A stretch of 64,000 nt of DNA from positions 24,180,001-24,244,000 of the forward strand of contig OZ038526.1 of NCBI GenBank assembly GCA_964036665.1, in the 5' to 3' direction. Of the stretch, positions 46,511 to 57,933 are shown in pieces. The notes beneath the pieces are model-generated. The model ran no database searches and was not told where the DNA came from. It saw nothing but the letters and a program-made list of their open reading frames with translations. The translations under genes and the position numbers were made by a program. This DNA comes from Gordius sp. MW1 (taxonomy: Eukaryota > Nematomorpha > Gordioida > Gordea > Gordiidae). Every line of letters starts with the position of its first letter. The first letter of the stretch is position 1.

Positions 46511-46979
46511 AAAAGTTAGTTTGGTAAATTGAATAATTAATGTTTTTAGCTCCCATTTAAATAAATTGACCTTAGAGAGAAGATGCAGCCCCTGCGAGCT
46601 TATTAACCATAGACTACATAGGCCACTTATGTCATATGTTTCATATGGTAAGTACCGTTAAATCGACCATTTTGAATTTAACTATCTCCATGTCTTTCTG
46701 CAGCGCACCCATTGTTAAAACAAGAGAATCCAAAATAATGGTATTAATAGTGATGTAATGGGCGCGCCGAATGGTCTGCTTGATTGTTATTTAGGGGCGC
46801 ATAAAATAGCCACACCCACATCAATACTTTCCTTTTATTTTGAAGACATTCAATGTTGGTGTGTTGTAAACTGACCACTAGTATATTCTTTATTAGTTAA
46901 AAATTTGCTTGTTAAATACGTTGGCAATAAATACTTAATGATACAAAATTGATCAAATAGTAAAAATAAACTATTCTAA
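46511..46979. other. Spacer, no gene seen
   Basis: Contains ccatagactacataggccac near 46607, resembling a CATAGACT MITE tip without a partner. Nothing else recognised. Confidence 0.4.
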
Positions 46980-48610
46980 TATAATCGCGAGGATCTTCTA
47001 AAATTGGCCAAGAATCCGTAAATGATCTAAAATTGTATGGCTATGAGATTACAAAGTCTTTGTTTTAATAAAAATGACACCAAATGTTTAGACGGGGTAG
47101 AACGTCTTCTTAACTCTTTAAAAAAAGCTAAGGCCTGTTTATCAAAGGTGCCTGAACTAAAGCGATAAAAGGAATAAAAAATTTTGAGAATAAAGGGCTT
47201 TGTATCAATTGGTTTTTCGCACATCGGTAAGGGTAACAACTAAAAAATCATTGTTGTTGTTAAAGGGGGCAAATAAATGAATACAAGTGAAGTCCCATTT
47301 AAGGTAAACGTTATTGCTCCATGGGATTAAAGAAGACTAATCAAGGCGCATACGTCCATCCAAAAAGAGGTTCGATGGCTCTTGGATGGATGGGATCTTT
47401 GCCCTATTATGAGCAAATTAAGGTATTGGCCATTGTGTCACATATTTTAATTTGTTTGCCAAGCAGGTAAGGAATGCCTAGCGTGTTCTACTACAAGTGT
47501 GCGATTTCAAACATTGACCCCTAGTCTGAGAGCTAAGGAGTACGAATGTACCGAGTCATCCATCATCCCGGAGAAACAGCTTGGGTAAGCCATTTGTGAT
47601 CTGTTATCAAACAAAAACGTCCTTAAATATGAACACTGGCTGGCATGGTTACTCAAAATTAGATAGTCAAAGGAACGCAAAACAAGTATCCCAAACTCTT
47701 TGTCGGATGTTTGTGGCAAATGTGTTAAAAGATTAGTGTAGGCATTCCAAATCGGGCTAACCAGAAAAATAGTAAAATTAATATCCTGGACGGATTTATA
47801 GGATGTGATAAAAGAGACTATAGATATAGAGGCAGGTGAGCGAACCCCAAACTATCCGATTAGGTTGGTAGAGGAGCTTGTAAGCTATGAATATTGAATT
47901 TGATGTTTAGAATAGATTGTAAGATAACTTGAATATTTTGTTTATATAAGTTTAATATTTAAGAAAAAAAGCCCCTGAAGAGAGAAAACAGTGCTGAATT
48001 TTTAAAGTATGTAAAAAAAATTTCATCGTGCAGAAAGCGTAATGTGAAGGCACACGCTTTAAAAGGTTTAATTTTGAGTTTAAGATTTAGAGATTTTTCT
48101 CCAAACATTTTGGGAGTCCCACTTTACAGCCTATAGATGATCTGAGATGGATGAGTAGTCAGGAGGCTGAAAGCTTTTACATTTGGTCCATTGGGCTTTA
48201 AATTTACAATTCGTTCGTAAACTTTTACGGTTTTAATTGCTTGATGACCACAAAGGGTGGCATCGTCCAAGTATTAGATGTTAGGTCGCATTTGTGCGAT
48301 AATTTTAAACTAATCTAGGAATACCTGAACAAAATAATTGTGAAACGAGTAGGTCACCTTGTTGGATGCCCTCGGATGAATTTATTTTAAAATCATCAAA
48401 TCTTAAAAAGGATGTTGAACCATAACTTAATAAATTGTACTTATGGAACTCTGGAAAATTCTCGGGAAAAATATCAATAAAAACTCTGCAAATGCAATTA
48501 TAAACGTTGGCAAAGTCTAATTTCACCACTCAATGATCCAATGGAATGGCATCGGGATTTAGCCTAGCGGCATGAGCAACTTTGCAGCTCCCATTTAATA
48601 TCCAAATTGA
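46980..48610 (-). pseudogene. Degenerate LINE reverse transcriptase relic
   Basis: Pieces occur in family order along the - strand. AARLNPDAIPLDH is followed by a TGA (for Trp), then VVKLDFANVYNCICRVFIDI, the finger/palm motif with the first catalytic Asp; SSEGIQQGDLLVSQLF is the following palm motif. Downstream are 47507-47719 (LVLRSFDYLILSNHASQCSY) and 47027-47239 (SGTFDKQALAFFKELRRRS), resembling C-terminal regions of the same kind of protein. Multiple stops and frame changes; no ends or target duplication found. An old insertion, distinct from the RTE-like copy at 21387-22399. Confidence 0.7.
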
Positions 48611-49589
48611 TGTGGACTTAGGCTTGTAAAAACTATTGATTTAATTTTATCAAATACTATCTTAGAAATGATCCTCCGAAATATTTTCCTTTAATAGCGA
48701 TAGATCTTAGGGATTATCGAGCTTCTTAATGGCTATTAATTAAGCTATAAGCAAAATTGGTATTATTTCATGAGGTACGTTCCCTGACAATAAGGTTACA
48801 CATAGATGTTAGGGCGTGTAGGAGGCATGTTGAATTAAGGTTATTATTTCAGGCCGGGTTCCGTCTTGATCGGCTGCAGAATCTAGGGGAAATGAGTTAA
48901 TTGCTTCAGCAACCTTGGGAATCTAGGATTATGTTAAATTTAGAATTGGGATATTTATTTAAGGATGAGGAGGGTGTTTTAAAATAAGTCGATTGTAGGT
49001 TTCCTGTACGCTTGGGGCAATTGTGTCGTTGCCGTAAAACACCCTCAAGGTTCCTTTTGGATGAAAATGATTAGGTCTGCTAGATACAAGCTAGAAGTAT
49101 GTTAAAATGATGCTACGAAAGCAGGTTTTGTCTGGGTAGGACAAAAACATGCATACATGTAAAAAGTAAGAATGGAGTCTTTAATTTGTTTAGATAAGTT
49201 TAAGTCTTCGGGCAGCTTTACATAAATAATATAATATGTGAATTTAAAAATTTTGTCCCGATAATTAAGGTTCGTGAGATTATTAGTTGTGGAAGTTATC
49301 CAATTAATAAGAAGTTGCCTCTTATAATCCTCGATAGCGTGTTAGGAAAGAAAGAGTGTCATAGAGACTCCGATGTGCCATTAGATATATGGTTAGGGGG
49401 TGTTAGAGAGTTATTGTCAACAATACACTGGGTGCTATTCTCCTCTAGTCATAAATAATCTAAGCTTCACAAATGAAGAAAATACGGCACATGTGGTGTT
49501 GTTATTAAATTAACAACTCTCGCAGTCGCCACATAGTATTTTTATCTAAGATTTAGAGCTATATAGGAGGGAACCAGTAAAAAAGAAAC
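48611..49589. other. Possible upstream LINE remnant and spacer
   Basis: No open frame of note. It has a more even base composition than flanking AT-rich DNA and may be the decayed 5' part of the LINE relic, but I cannot show this by translation. Confidence 0.3.
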
Positions 49590-50307
49590 CTTGCACTAGA
49601 ACTCGGGTTTGGGTTAAAAATGGCTTCGGGTCGGGTTGGGTTTAAAGAGTCGGGTTAAAGGTTATGAATCTTAAATTGTAAAATACACGGGACATTTCTT
49701 TAAAATTTATGCTATTATGTATAATATTTGTTTATTAAAATCGAAATGTACAATTAATTTAAATCCTTCATAATTAATTTCTTGTTTATTAATATCTGAG
49801 TGTGAGGTAAATTATATCAACAAATTAATATTTTTAAATTGTATGTAAGTATGAAGTGGTAGTTTATTATGAATTTAAACCGCATATACCAACATAATAA
49901 AAATCTGTGTATTTAAAATTTTTTTATATATGAAATAACTATAACACTTAATATTTTTTAATTGCATTCAAATAGTGTGAAATGGTAGTTCATTTTAAGT
50001 TTAAACTAAATAAATATATATTTACATTCATAAACCTAAATTTATTAGATGGTTATTTGCAAAACTATAAAATGATCTATAATTGGTATTAATAAAAATA
50101 ATTCGTGTATTTAAAATTATTTCAACTATAAAATCGCACTTTAATATGTCGAAACCGCTATTTTTCTTACTCTCGCGTCGGGTACCAAAATTTGAAAAGT
50201 GGAATTTGATTCAAATAATTTAAATGCTTTCGGGTCGGATCGGGTTAAAAAATTTAACAAATTTTCTGGTCGGATTCGGGTTAAAAAAGTGAATTTGCAG
50301 TCTCTAT
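49590..50307. mobile_element. Non-autonomous hAT element related to 16775-17597
   Basis: Shares with the 16.8-kb element the order cttcgggtcgggtt, aaagagtcgggt, aaaggttatgaat and a right end gtgaatttgcagtctcta. The left tip is degenerate and no target duplication is clear. Non-coding. Confidence 0.7.
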
Positions 50308-50555
50308 CTTACACTAGAGAATCCGCTGTACTAAGGTCCTTACCCCTTTTAACAGCGCAATATTAAGCGCTGAATAAAAACTAGTCGTATATCGCTAATT
50401 AAGCATGTCTCAGGTATAATCGTTATAGTTAAATAACAAATTTCATGCGATATGTTTAATCAAGTATCAAACCGTATACCACATTGGTAACCAGGGTATA
50501 ATTACTAAGGATTGACAATAAATATTTTCATAATAAAGAGTCTGCTTATTAACTA

Positions 50556-50742
50556 GTGTTGTAAACCGGCTGGGTTTTGTTTGGTCTACTTTTGGTTATA
50601 GTCGACTAAACATAAACAGACCAAAATTTGACAAAATATCCTCTCGACTAAGAAAAACAGATCAAAAAATCTAAGATTTGTTTATGTTTAGTCGACCAAA
50701 ACCAAAGGTCGTCCAAACAAAACCCAGCCGTCTTTACAACAC
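50556..50742. mobile_element. 187-bp palindromic MITE, GTGTTGTAA ends
   Basis: Left end gtgttgtaaaccggctgggt; right end acccagccgtctttacaacac in inverse. The two arms pair almost end to end (ttgtttggtc with gtccaaacaa). Second copy of the family at 10732-10894. Confidence 0.78.
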
Positions 50743-51394
50743 TATTATAAACTTAATAAGAAAACTTGCGAAAACAGGATATGCAACGATTTTCCTTTAA
50801 ACAATCTTCTTAGGAACTTTAAAGCTGAAGGATTAATAATGCTTTCAACTGTCTTTACCCACCGACTAAGTTTCACATCTGCCCTTTACTAACTGGCATG
50901 GTGTTATTCTTACTTGGTGGTCCAAGCCACGTTAAAGGACCGACTTTGCAGCTGGTTTACCAACATTGCTTCCGTTTTCCGCTTCTTGTACAGTGCCGAC
51001 TTACATTATCACCCGATGCATAATTATAATACTGTCTCCATTATATACCCTAAATATTAATGGCGGCACCGTGTGATCTTCACGTCCTTATAGTGTGAAA
51101 AAATTTAGCCACGTGGACTTAATGAATGCAATTTATTTATGCTCCCTCCCTCTGATTTAGATTTTTACCGCGTTGAATACGATATTTCTTTGGGGATGAA
51201 TAACGTAATGGGTACTTTATTAAGGATTAAATCTTTACCATCGTTTTTGTTAGTTTCAAAGGATAAATAGAATTATCAGAGTGGTACACATTCATGTAAT
51301 TGGTCCTTGGCAAACAAAAAACTAAATCAAACTTTCCAAAATAGTGTAGCATGCCCTATTTAACTAATTTTATTTGGTAGTTGAACGTTACTGT
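50743..51394. other. Spacer, no gene seen
   Basis: Nothing recognisable; no open frames of note. Confidence 0.4.
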
Positions 51395-51552
51395 CAGTGG
51401 CGTAGCTAGCCTTTTTGCCTTGGGGGGGCTGAGCTGGTCAAGCCGTGGGGGGGGGGGAGACAAAAATTTTTTAACTACTAAAACCTTTAAAAATTAAAAA
51501 AATTATGTTTTGCCCCCCCCCCCCCCTAATCCACAACCTGGATACGACCATG
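51395..51552. mobile_element. 158-bp MITE, CAGTGGCGTAGC / CGACCATG ends
   Basis: Left cagtggcgtagctagc with G runs, right C run with aacctggatacgaccatg. It looks like a chimera of the CAGTGG and CATGGG tips of the family. No target duplication visible. Confidence 0.7.
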
Positions 51553-52199
51553 GGTCAAACGCAAATGAAAAATTTTTCTCTCATAAACGTTGGACAAACT
51601 TAAAATTCCGCTACTACTTTGTGTATTTTTTTTAATACACTGGTATGTCTTAGACCTTCATGTTTATATGGCATAAAATAAATAAAATTTATTCATTAAT
51701 AAAACAAAGTAATGTAGTTAATATAGAAAATTTCACTTGGTATAAAAAGTTTTTGTATAAATGAATTGTAAGGGCACAAAGTGGGACGGGGATATTGACA
51801 AGAAATCGTTGATATTTTAAAAAATAATACAAATAGTAAAAAACTATACAAAGTCTTTATTAATATATTTATTGCCACAATCCCAAAAAATCTGGCCTTG
51901 TATATAACAAATTTTAATTTTACATAGCAATATTGGCAGCATTTCCAGGCAGCATTTATATCAGGAAAACAATGAGAACATTTAAAAGCCTTTTAAGGAT
52001 AGATCCTCAAAAGGCGTAATTATAACATAAAATATAAAAAAAAATTAATTATGAAATTAAAATTCGTTCGAGAAAAGTACCCCTGATGATATTATAGATA
52101 TATTTGCACAACCCCCCTCCCCCCTTTACACCACCTAAAAATTAAAATGAACTAATAAATTTAACGACTAAATGAACCTTAAAATATTCTGTCAAAATT

Positions 52200-52640
52200 A
52201 AATGAATCAAAATTTTACTTAAGAATTTTAGATGAAATTAGAGATGTGAGATGCGCAGAACAACTTAGCGTTTGTGTACATTTTGTTGAATCCAATGGTA
52301 CACCAAAAGGAATTTTTGGGGATTTTTATCCCTTGCAAGTGATGCGTCATTGTCTACAAAATTCAGGAATTTGTTATTAATATTAATTTATCAAACTTTT
52401 GATGGGATATCACTATTAAAGGGGGAAAAATGGTGTCCAAACTATTTTTTGGAAAATCATTGGCTTTATATGTGCATGTGGTACATAAAAATATGCAAGA
52501 TATGTTAAACAATAAGCATGTGAGATGGACAATTAAATTGAATCCAGGATGGAATTTTCGTAAATTTAATAATATTTTAATATATTTTGAAAGTGTTAAA
52601 AAGTTCAAAACAAGTTTAAAAGCCCAGATAATTTTTCATT
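52200..52640 (+). pseudogene. hAT-type (DUF4371/ZMYM-like) transposase relic
   Basis: + strand reading gives LDEIRDVRCAEQLSVCVHFV and TPKGIFGDFYPLQ, then after stops FIKLLMG/YQTFDGISLLKG and, in another frame, KSLALYVHVVHKNMQDMLNN. These match the order EQLSVCLRFV, FLGF, TFDGA, ALYVHC of DUF4371 hAT transposases. Several frameshifts and stops. Ends not found. Confidence 0.7.
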
Positions 52641-52841
52641 AAATATTAAAATTAGTCTTTTAATAGTAGTTCGTTACGCCTTTTACTCGATGTTGCAAAC
52701 GAATTTATAATATCATCCGGGGAATAACATTTATAAAGTCAGTTCTAAGCTCAATAAAGCTAAGGAAGATAACCTATCTTGTCCAATTGTGATGAAGATA
52801 TTTTTAATCCATTTTAGCAATGAGAACGATCCTTCGCATGA

Positions 52842-55374
52842 TAGAGACCTGCAAAATCGATTTTTTTAAGGCCCGGCCCGGGCCCGAAATTTAAAATGGA
52901 AAAGAGGCCCGGCCCGGGCCCGAATTTTAGCATCTTTAAAAATAAGGCCCGGGCCCGGAATTTTAATAATTTCTAATAATTAAATCAAACGCAATTTTGG
53001 GAAAATTATTTATTAAAAAATAAAACGCACATAATAAAATTATAAATCGATAATGGAACTATTTTGATGTAAAAAAATACAAGCATCAAAAATCTCCGAG
53101 TTTAAGTTTGTTCTTCGCTCTTCAAAAATGCGGCCCGCGGACGAAAAACACCTCTCGCTCGAGGCAGATGAAGCAGGTGTTGAAAAAATCTTACAAGCAA
53201 GGCAGCTAAGCGCTGGAAATTGCCCACTGTGGTCTTTCCACCATTCCAATAATTCTATATTTCTCTCATTGATCTTTAAATTTATGTAACTGTCAACTTC
53301 ATTCTCCTCTACATCTTCCTCCATCATAGAAGATGTTTCATGCCACGTACTAAAGTCTTGAAACGATGAACCATCACCACCTAGTTATAAATATTATATT
53401 TTGAGAATTATTTAATTACCTTGACCTGTATGATTGTTGGCACTAACACCAGTTACTTGTGGTTGTGATTGTAATGAATTGCCCCCATCCCTAGAAACTA
53501 GGTTTTTAACTACTTGGCATATCATGTTAAAATCTGGTGAGGGCAACATTTTCAGGCTTTTAAATTGTGGGCACAAAAATATGGCTATTTTGTGATTTAT
53601 ATCAAGGGTAAACTTGCCATGTAAAAATTCAAGACAACGGGATGCTAAAATTTGCATCGTTGTATTTTTTTTAATGTATAATTCCAACTCTTTTTCCAAT
53701 TTATAATAATACAAGCCTACTAGATGCAACGTTGGCTTTAAATCTGCCTCTAGCTCGTCAGTAGCAATTTTGAAAACCTTCAAAAAGGTTACAAGTTCCT
53801 CCAGAATATATTTATTTATGTCATTAAATTTATCAAGAAGTGTGGAGCCTTCAAGAAGGCTTTTCAATTCACCATAAACATTCAAGAATGTTTTAAGCAT
53901 TCGAAGACGGCTATTCCATCTTGTTTCCACACATAAATGTAGGCCGTGAGTTAGTTTATTTACCAACCTAATAAATAAAAATTTAAAATTTGAGTTTTTT
54001 ACCCTGTCCGTTTCATATCTACAATAAGGCTTTGACACTGACTCATACTCTCAAAGATAATTGGATGAGTCTTCTCTAGATACTCATTTTTAAATGTGTT
54101 CCGTAAAATTGTGTTGAGCATGTGAGCTGCACAATTTAGCCTTTTTTGACATTGAAAGGCACTGATCATGTTACTGCCTTGATCAGTAACTATGACCATA
54201 TCTACAAATTGTTTGTGGGTGTAACCTTAAAACCATTTTATAAAAACCTAAACATAATATAATACCTAAAGAAAGAAATTTGTTTAGTATTTCCTTCCTT
54301 ATATTTTCCCCAGTTTTCCTGTCTTCTTCAAACTTAATTGTAAACAATACAATTTTGTAAAGTTTATAACCAATCACATAGTGTAACGTCAATGTAATAT
54401 AGTTGTTTTTTTATAACTATCATGCCACATATCTGTTGTGCCTTATTAATACATTATATAGTTTGATTCATAATTTTATACCTGAGCAGTATCCTTCAGA
54501 AAGGGCTTTGAAAATGGTGGGATATATCTTATTTCTCGCATGTTCCATAGTTTGAACCATATGTCTGGATATAGTTGTTGGACATGGCATAATATCCTTA
54601 GCATCAATATTGCCATGTATAGACCCCAATCTGATTAAATGCTGGGCTAATTGTATAAACCCATCACCATGAATTGTATTGAAAGATATCCATTCCACAA
54701 AAATGGGCTATTGAGGATATGAGATCTTTTTTAATTATTGCAGGGTTTTTTAGTTTTGCTGAGGATGGCTTGCATAAATAATTGTCCAATTTTTCCATAT
54801 TTTTCTTTTCCTGGACTTCTTTAGAGCATTTATGCCTTTGGAGATGAGTGTTCCCTATTAAGCATTATCAAAACTAACATTAATAAATACCTGATTGGCA
54901 AGAATTATAAGATAATACATTCTTGCAAGCTTTGCAGAAAACATAATCTATCTTCATATCCATATTGTCAAAGATAAAAAGGAATCTTTTCCACACTTCA
55001 CTCTTCCCCCGAAGATTTTCTCTTACCTTATAAAAATCTTTCTGGATATATTCAGCTATTTGCAGTAGTTTTCTTCTTTGTTCCATACTCAATTGTTTGT
55101 AATATATTGAAAAAAGCGCGAAATAAATGAATGAATGTTTAACAGATGCAATAACTTGTAATTAATTAATTTTTTGAAATATATTTTTTAAACAGAATCA
55201 AAGTACTTATGCAAAATGCAACTAACTCAAAATTATTCCGGGCCGGGCCTATTATTTATGAATTAGGCCCGGCCCGGAAGCCCGGGGCCTAAAAATTTAG
55301 GGCCCGGCCCGGGCCCGTCCGGGCCCGGGCTTTTCCGGGCCGGGCCGGGCCTCGGGCCGCCCGTGCAGGTCTCT
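52842..55374 (-). mobile_element. Near-complete hAT transposon, TAGAGACCTGCA family, 2.5 kb
   Basis: tagagacctgca at 52842-52860 and its inverse tgcaggtctcta ending at 55374, each followed inward by long GGCCCGGGCCCG-rich arms. Flanks cgcatga (52835-52841) and cgcatga (55375-55381) match at 7 bp. It encodes a split transposase on the - strand. It is the fullest copy of a family with derivatives near 16.8, 31.9, 32.2, 35.7, 40.6 and 49.6 kb. Confidence 0.92.
53040..55092 (-). pseudogene. hAT transposase, multi-part, frameshifted
   Basis: Parts in order: 55092-54893, an N-terminal BED-like finger (KSEVWKRFLFIFDN, then CKACKNVL), donor gtattt, continuing NTHLQRHKCSKEV (His of the finger) from about 54857; 54698-54468 EWISFNTIHGDGFIQLAQHL; TTDMWHDSYKKTT near 54430, holding the first catalytic Asp; 54199-53999 with VTDQGSNMISAFQCQKRLNC, the second Asp; 54038-53412; 53327-53040 with the dimerisation motif FSTPASSASSERCFSSAGRI. 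One-base shifts near 54700 and 54395 suggest it is inactive, though short introns could hide there. Family knowledge: cut-and-paste transposase with a DDE core. Confidence 0.85.
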
Positions 55375-55587
55375 ACGCATGAGCATGAAGTTATTGGGAT
55401 GGTTCTAAAATTATTCTTTTGAGGGCAAAATTTTAATAAGTGAAAAAATATCATTGCATTTTATTTACATAATTTTTTGCCATTATTATTTCGGCATCTT
55501 GCAGTTTTAAGTTTTAATTCATAATGGTTAACTCCTTCTGATAAAAGAGATTTATCGCAAAAAAGGGGATGAAGGGTTTAAACTTTC

Positions 55588-55742
55588 CATGGGCTAAGCC
55601 AAGGAGGGGGGGGGCCCCCCTCTAAATCCAAAATTTTGTTGAAATTTATTACAATTATGACTGAAATTTGAAAAAATAATCATTTTGCCCCCTCCTAAAT
55701 AATTATTGCCCCCCTCTAATTCAAATTCTGGCTATGCACATG
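55588..55742. mobile_element. 155-bp MITE, CATGGGCGTAGCC family
   Basis: catgggctaagccaagg to ctggctatgcacatg with G and C arms. Flanks aaactttc (55580-55587) and aaaccttc (55743-55750), 7 of 8 matching. Confidence 0.85.
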
Positions 55743-55750
55743 AAACCTTC

Positions 55751-57933
55751 TAAGAACCTATATAGATTACAAATAATTTCCGAAAATCTTAGATTTAATT
55801 AAGCTATGATTCTATCGATAGGATAATATAAATCAATTTCGAAATCCATTAATGAATTGGTAGATTCAAAAGAGTAAAAAGTGTCATACTTTTTTGATTT
55901 TTTAATACGTTTATAAGGTACTAAATCAAAAATTAAAGCTAAATCTCTCGCCTTATTATAAAGAAATTGATAGTGATCCTCATTTCTAATATCATTTAAA
56001 GTTAATATAAGGCTATTAACCGTTGAAATTGCATTTATTAAACAAATATTTAGGCTTTATATTATAATTAAATGTTATATTCAAAGATAAGATTATTATA
56101 ATCTTCATATTTTTTCTTGAGATAAAATAAAAAAAAATGGCTTACGGGGCCCAGGGCCCAAGATTTTTCCCTTGGGGGGGGCCCATGGGGCCCGGTTTTT
56201 GCTCCTCTTGGGTTGGCCCGGGCCCCCTGGCTCCCCCCCCCCTAGCTACGCCACTGGTTACTGTGATAAAATTGAGATAATAAATCCATTTATAATTTAA
56301 AAGGACGTCATTTTTTACCTTTTAATAAGGTTTATTTAGAAATAAAAATATATAATTTATATTTGTTTTAACAAAACTTAGAATAACTGTGTCAAGATAT
56401 TTCATTTATTTCAATTATATTGGAAGTCTCTTAATGGTTGATTCAAAAAAGGCATTGCCTTCTTTGTATAAATTTTAGAAAACACATATTTGACCTTGAT
56501 CGAATAATTCCTATTCCTATGTTATTACATATAGTGTTTTATCTTTTTCATATTTTAGAAATAAGACTATCTATTCTAATTGTTCGAGCGAGCTAATGCC
56601 TATCCAGACCTATATTTAACAGCATGGGCCAATGAGACAAGATATTTTATATTTAATTGTTTTCTTAAGTCGTCAAATAAACCAGGAGCAGTCTATTTTT
56701 TTATTCAACACAAATAAATATTCATTAGAATTAAAAATATTACAACCAACATAAAAGCCATTTGTAGATACCTCAAAAGTCAAAAAATCTGTTTTTTTTA
56801 TAATGCGGCGAAAGTTTTTACTATGTATCTTCCTATTTAAAAAATCACTTGTTAACATGCTATGAAAAGAAACTTGAAGAGCCTAATGATGTAGCATAAT
56901 AATATACGTTTATGATATGTTTTCATAACGAATTGATGTTTTGCTGTAAATGATATTAAACATGGGAAATAACCTAGGATAAAAAGTTGACCAACTGCAT
57001 ACGACTTCGTTTTTAATCATATTTAGTTTCTAAACCATTTATACCAAGCGCTTGCATAATTGCTTTGTTCGTCCCAAACTTGGACATAAGTCTAATACCC
57101 GCTTTTAATTTTTTCCTCAACCCGAGCCCAATATATTTGAGAATTATTTTACCATTCAAATGCATAATGAAATTAATATTAATAGATGATTAAAAGAAAA
57201 ATAATGATGAGTACATGGTTATGGCATTGTCTTGGACAATTTTACGATCCCTATCATCTTTTACAATTATATTACAAGTGTCTAATATAACGACATTTTT
57301 ACACACTATAAATTAGCCTTACCAATAACAATATGCACTAATGAGCGCATTTCAGTTCAAAATATTAACAAATTTAGTATTATTAACAATATTTTTGAAA
57401 TTAACTGTTATTCCAAAGGAAAAAGTATAGATATTGCTTGGCAAAAAAACTAACAAGTTTTATAAATATGATGAACCTATTATATTTTTGATAAAATTTG
57501 TATTTTAATGATAATATATATAAAAGAGTTTGTTTTGAAGTCATCCTTCCCTTATGAAATCCCAATTAAGCGCCTGAGAATAATCAATTAGGATAAATTT
57601 CGCCAATAAGCATCTCAATATCTTGAAATTCTTTTCTAAGCGTAAAATTCAAATCTCAGGAGTGTGTAGCGTTAATTATAATAGATAATAAATATTTTAT
57701 TGGCATAACAGCATAACTTGGAACATGAAACAATATAAATGAACGGGACATTTAAAGGATGATTAACAAACTAGTAGAACGTATAAAAAAGATAGTAGAT
57801 AAGTGAATGTATCATTCATTGGCAAACAAACTTTATAGGGAAAGTGAAGATGATTCAATACAAATTCACATATCACGCGCTCTACATTTTATCCAACCAC
57901 TCCTGTTTAAAAATCTTTAAATTAAATTTATTT
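55751..57933. other. AT-rich spacer, no gene seen
   Basis: One G/C-homopolymer patch at 56150-56256 ends tagctacgccactg, a half copy of the GGCGTAGCC family. No coding sequence recognised; a 61-codon - strand frame at 56673-56858 has no support. Confidence 0.45.
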
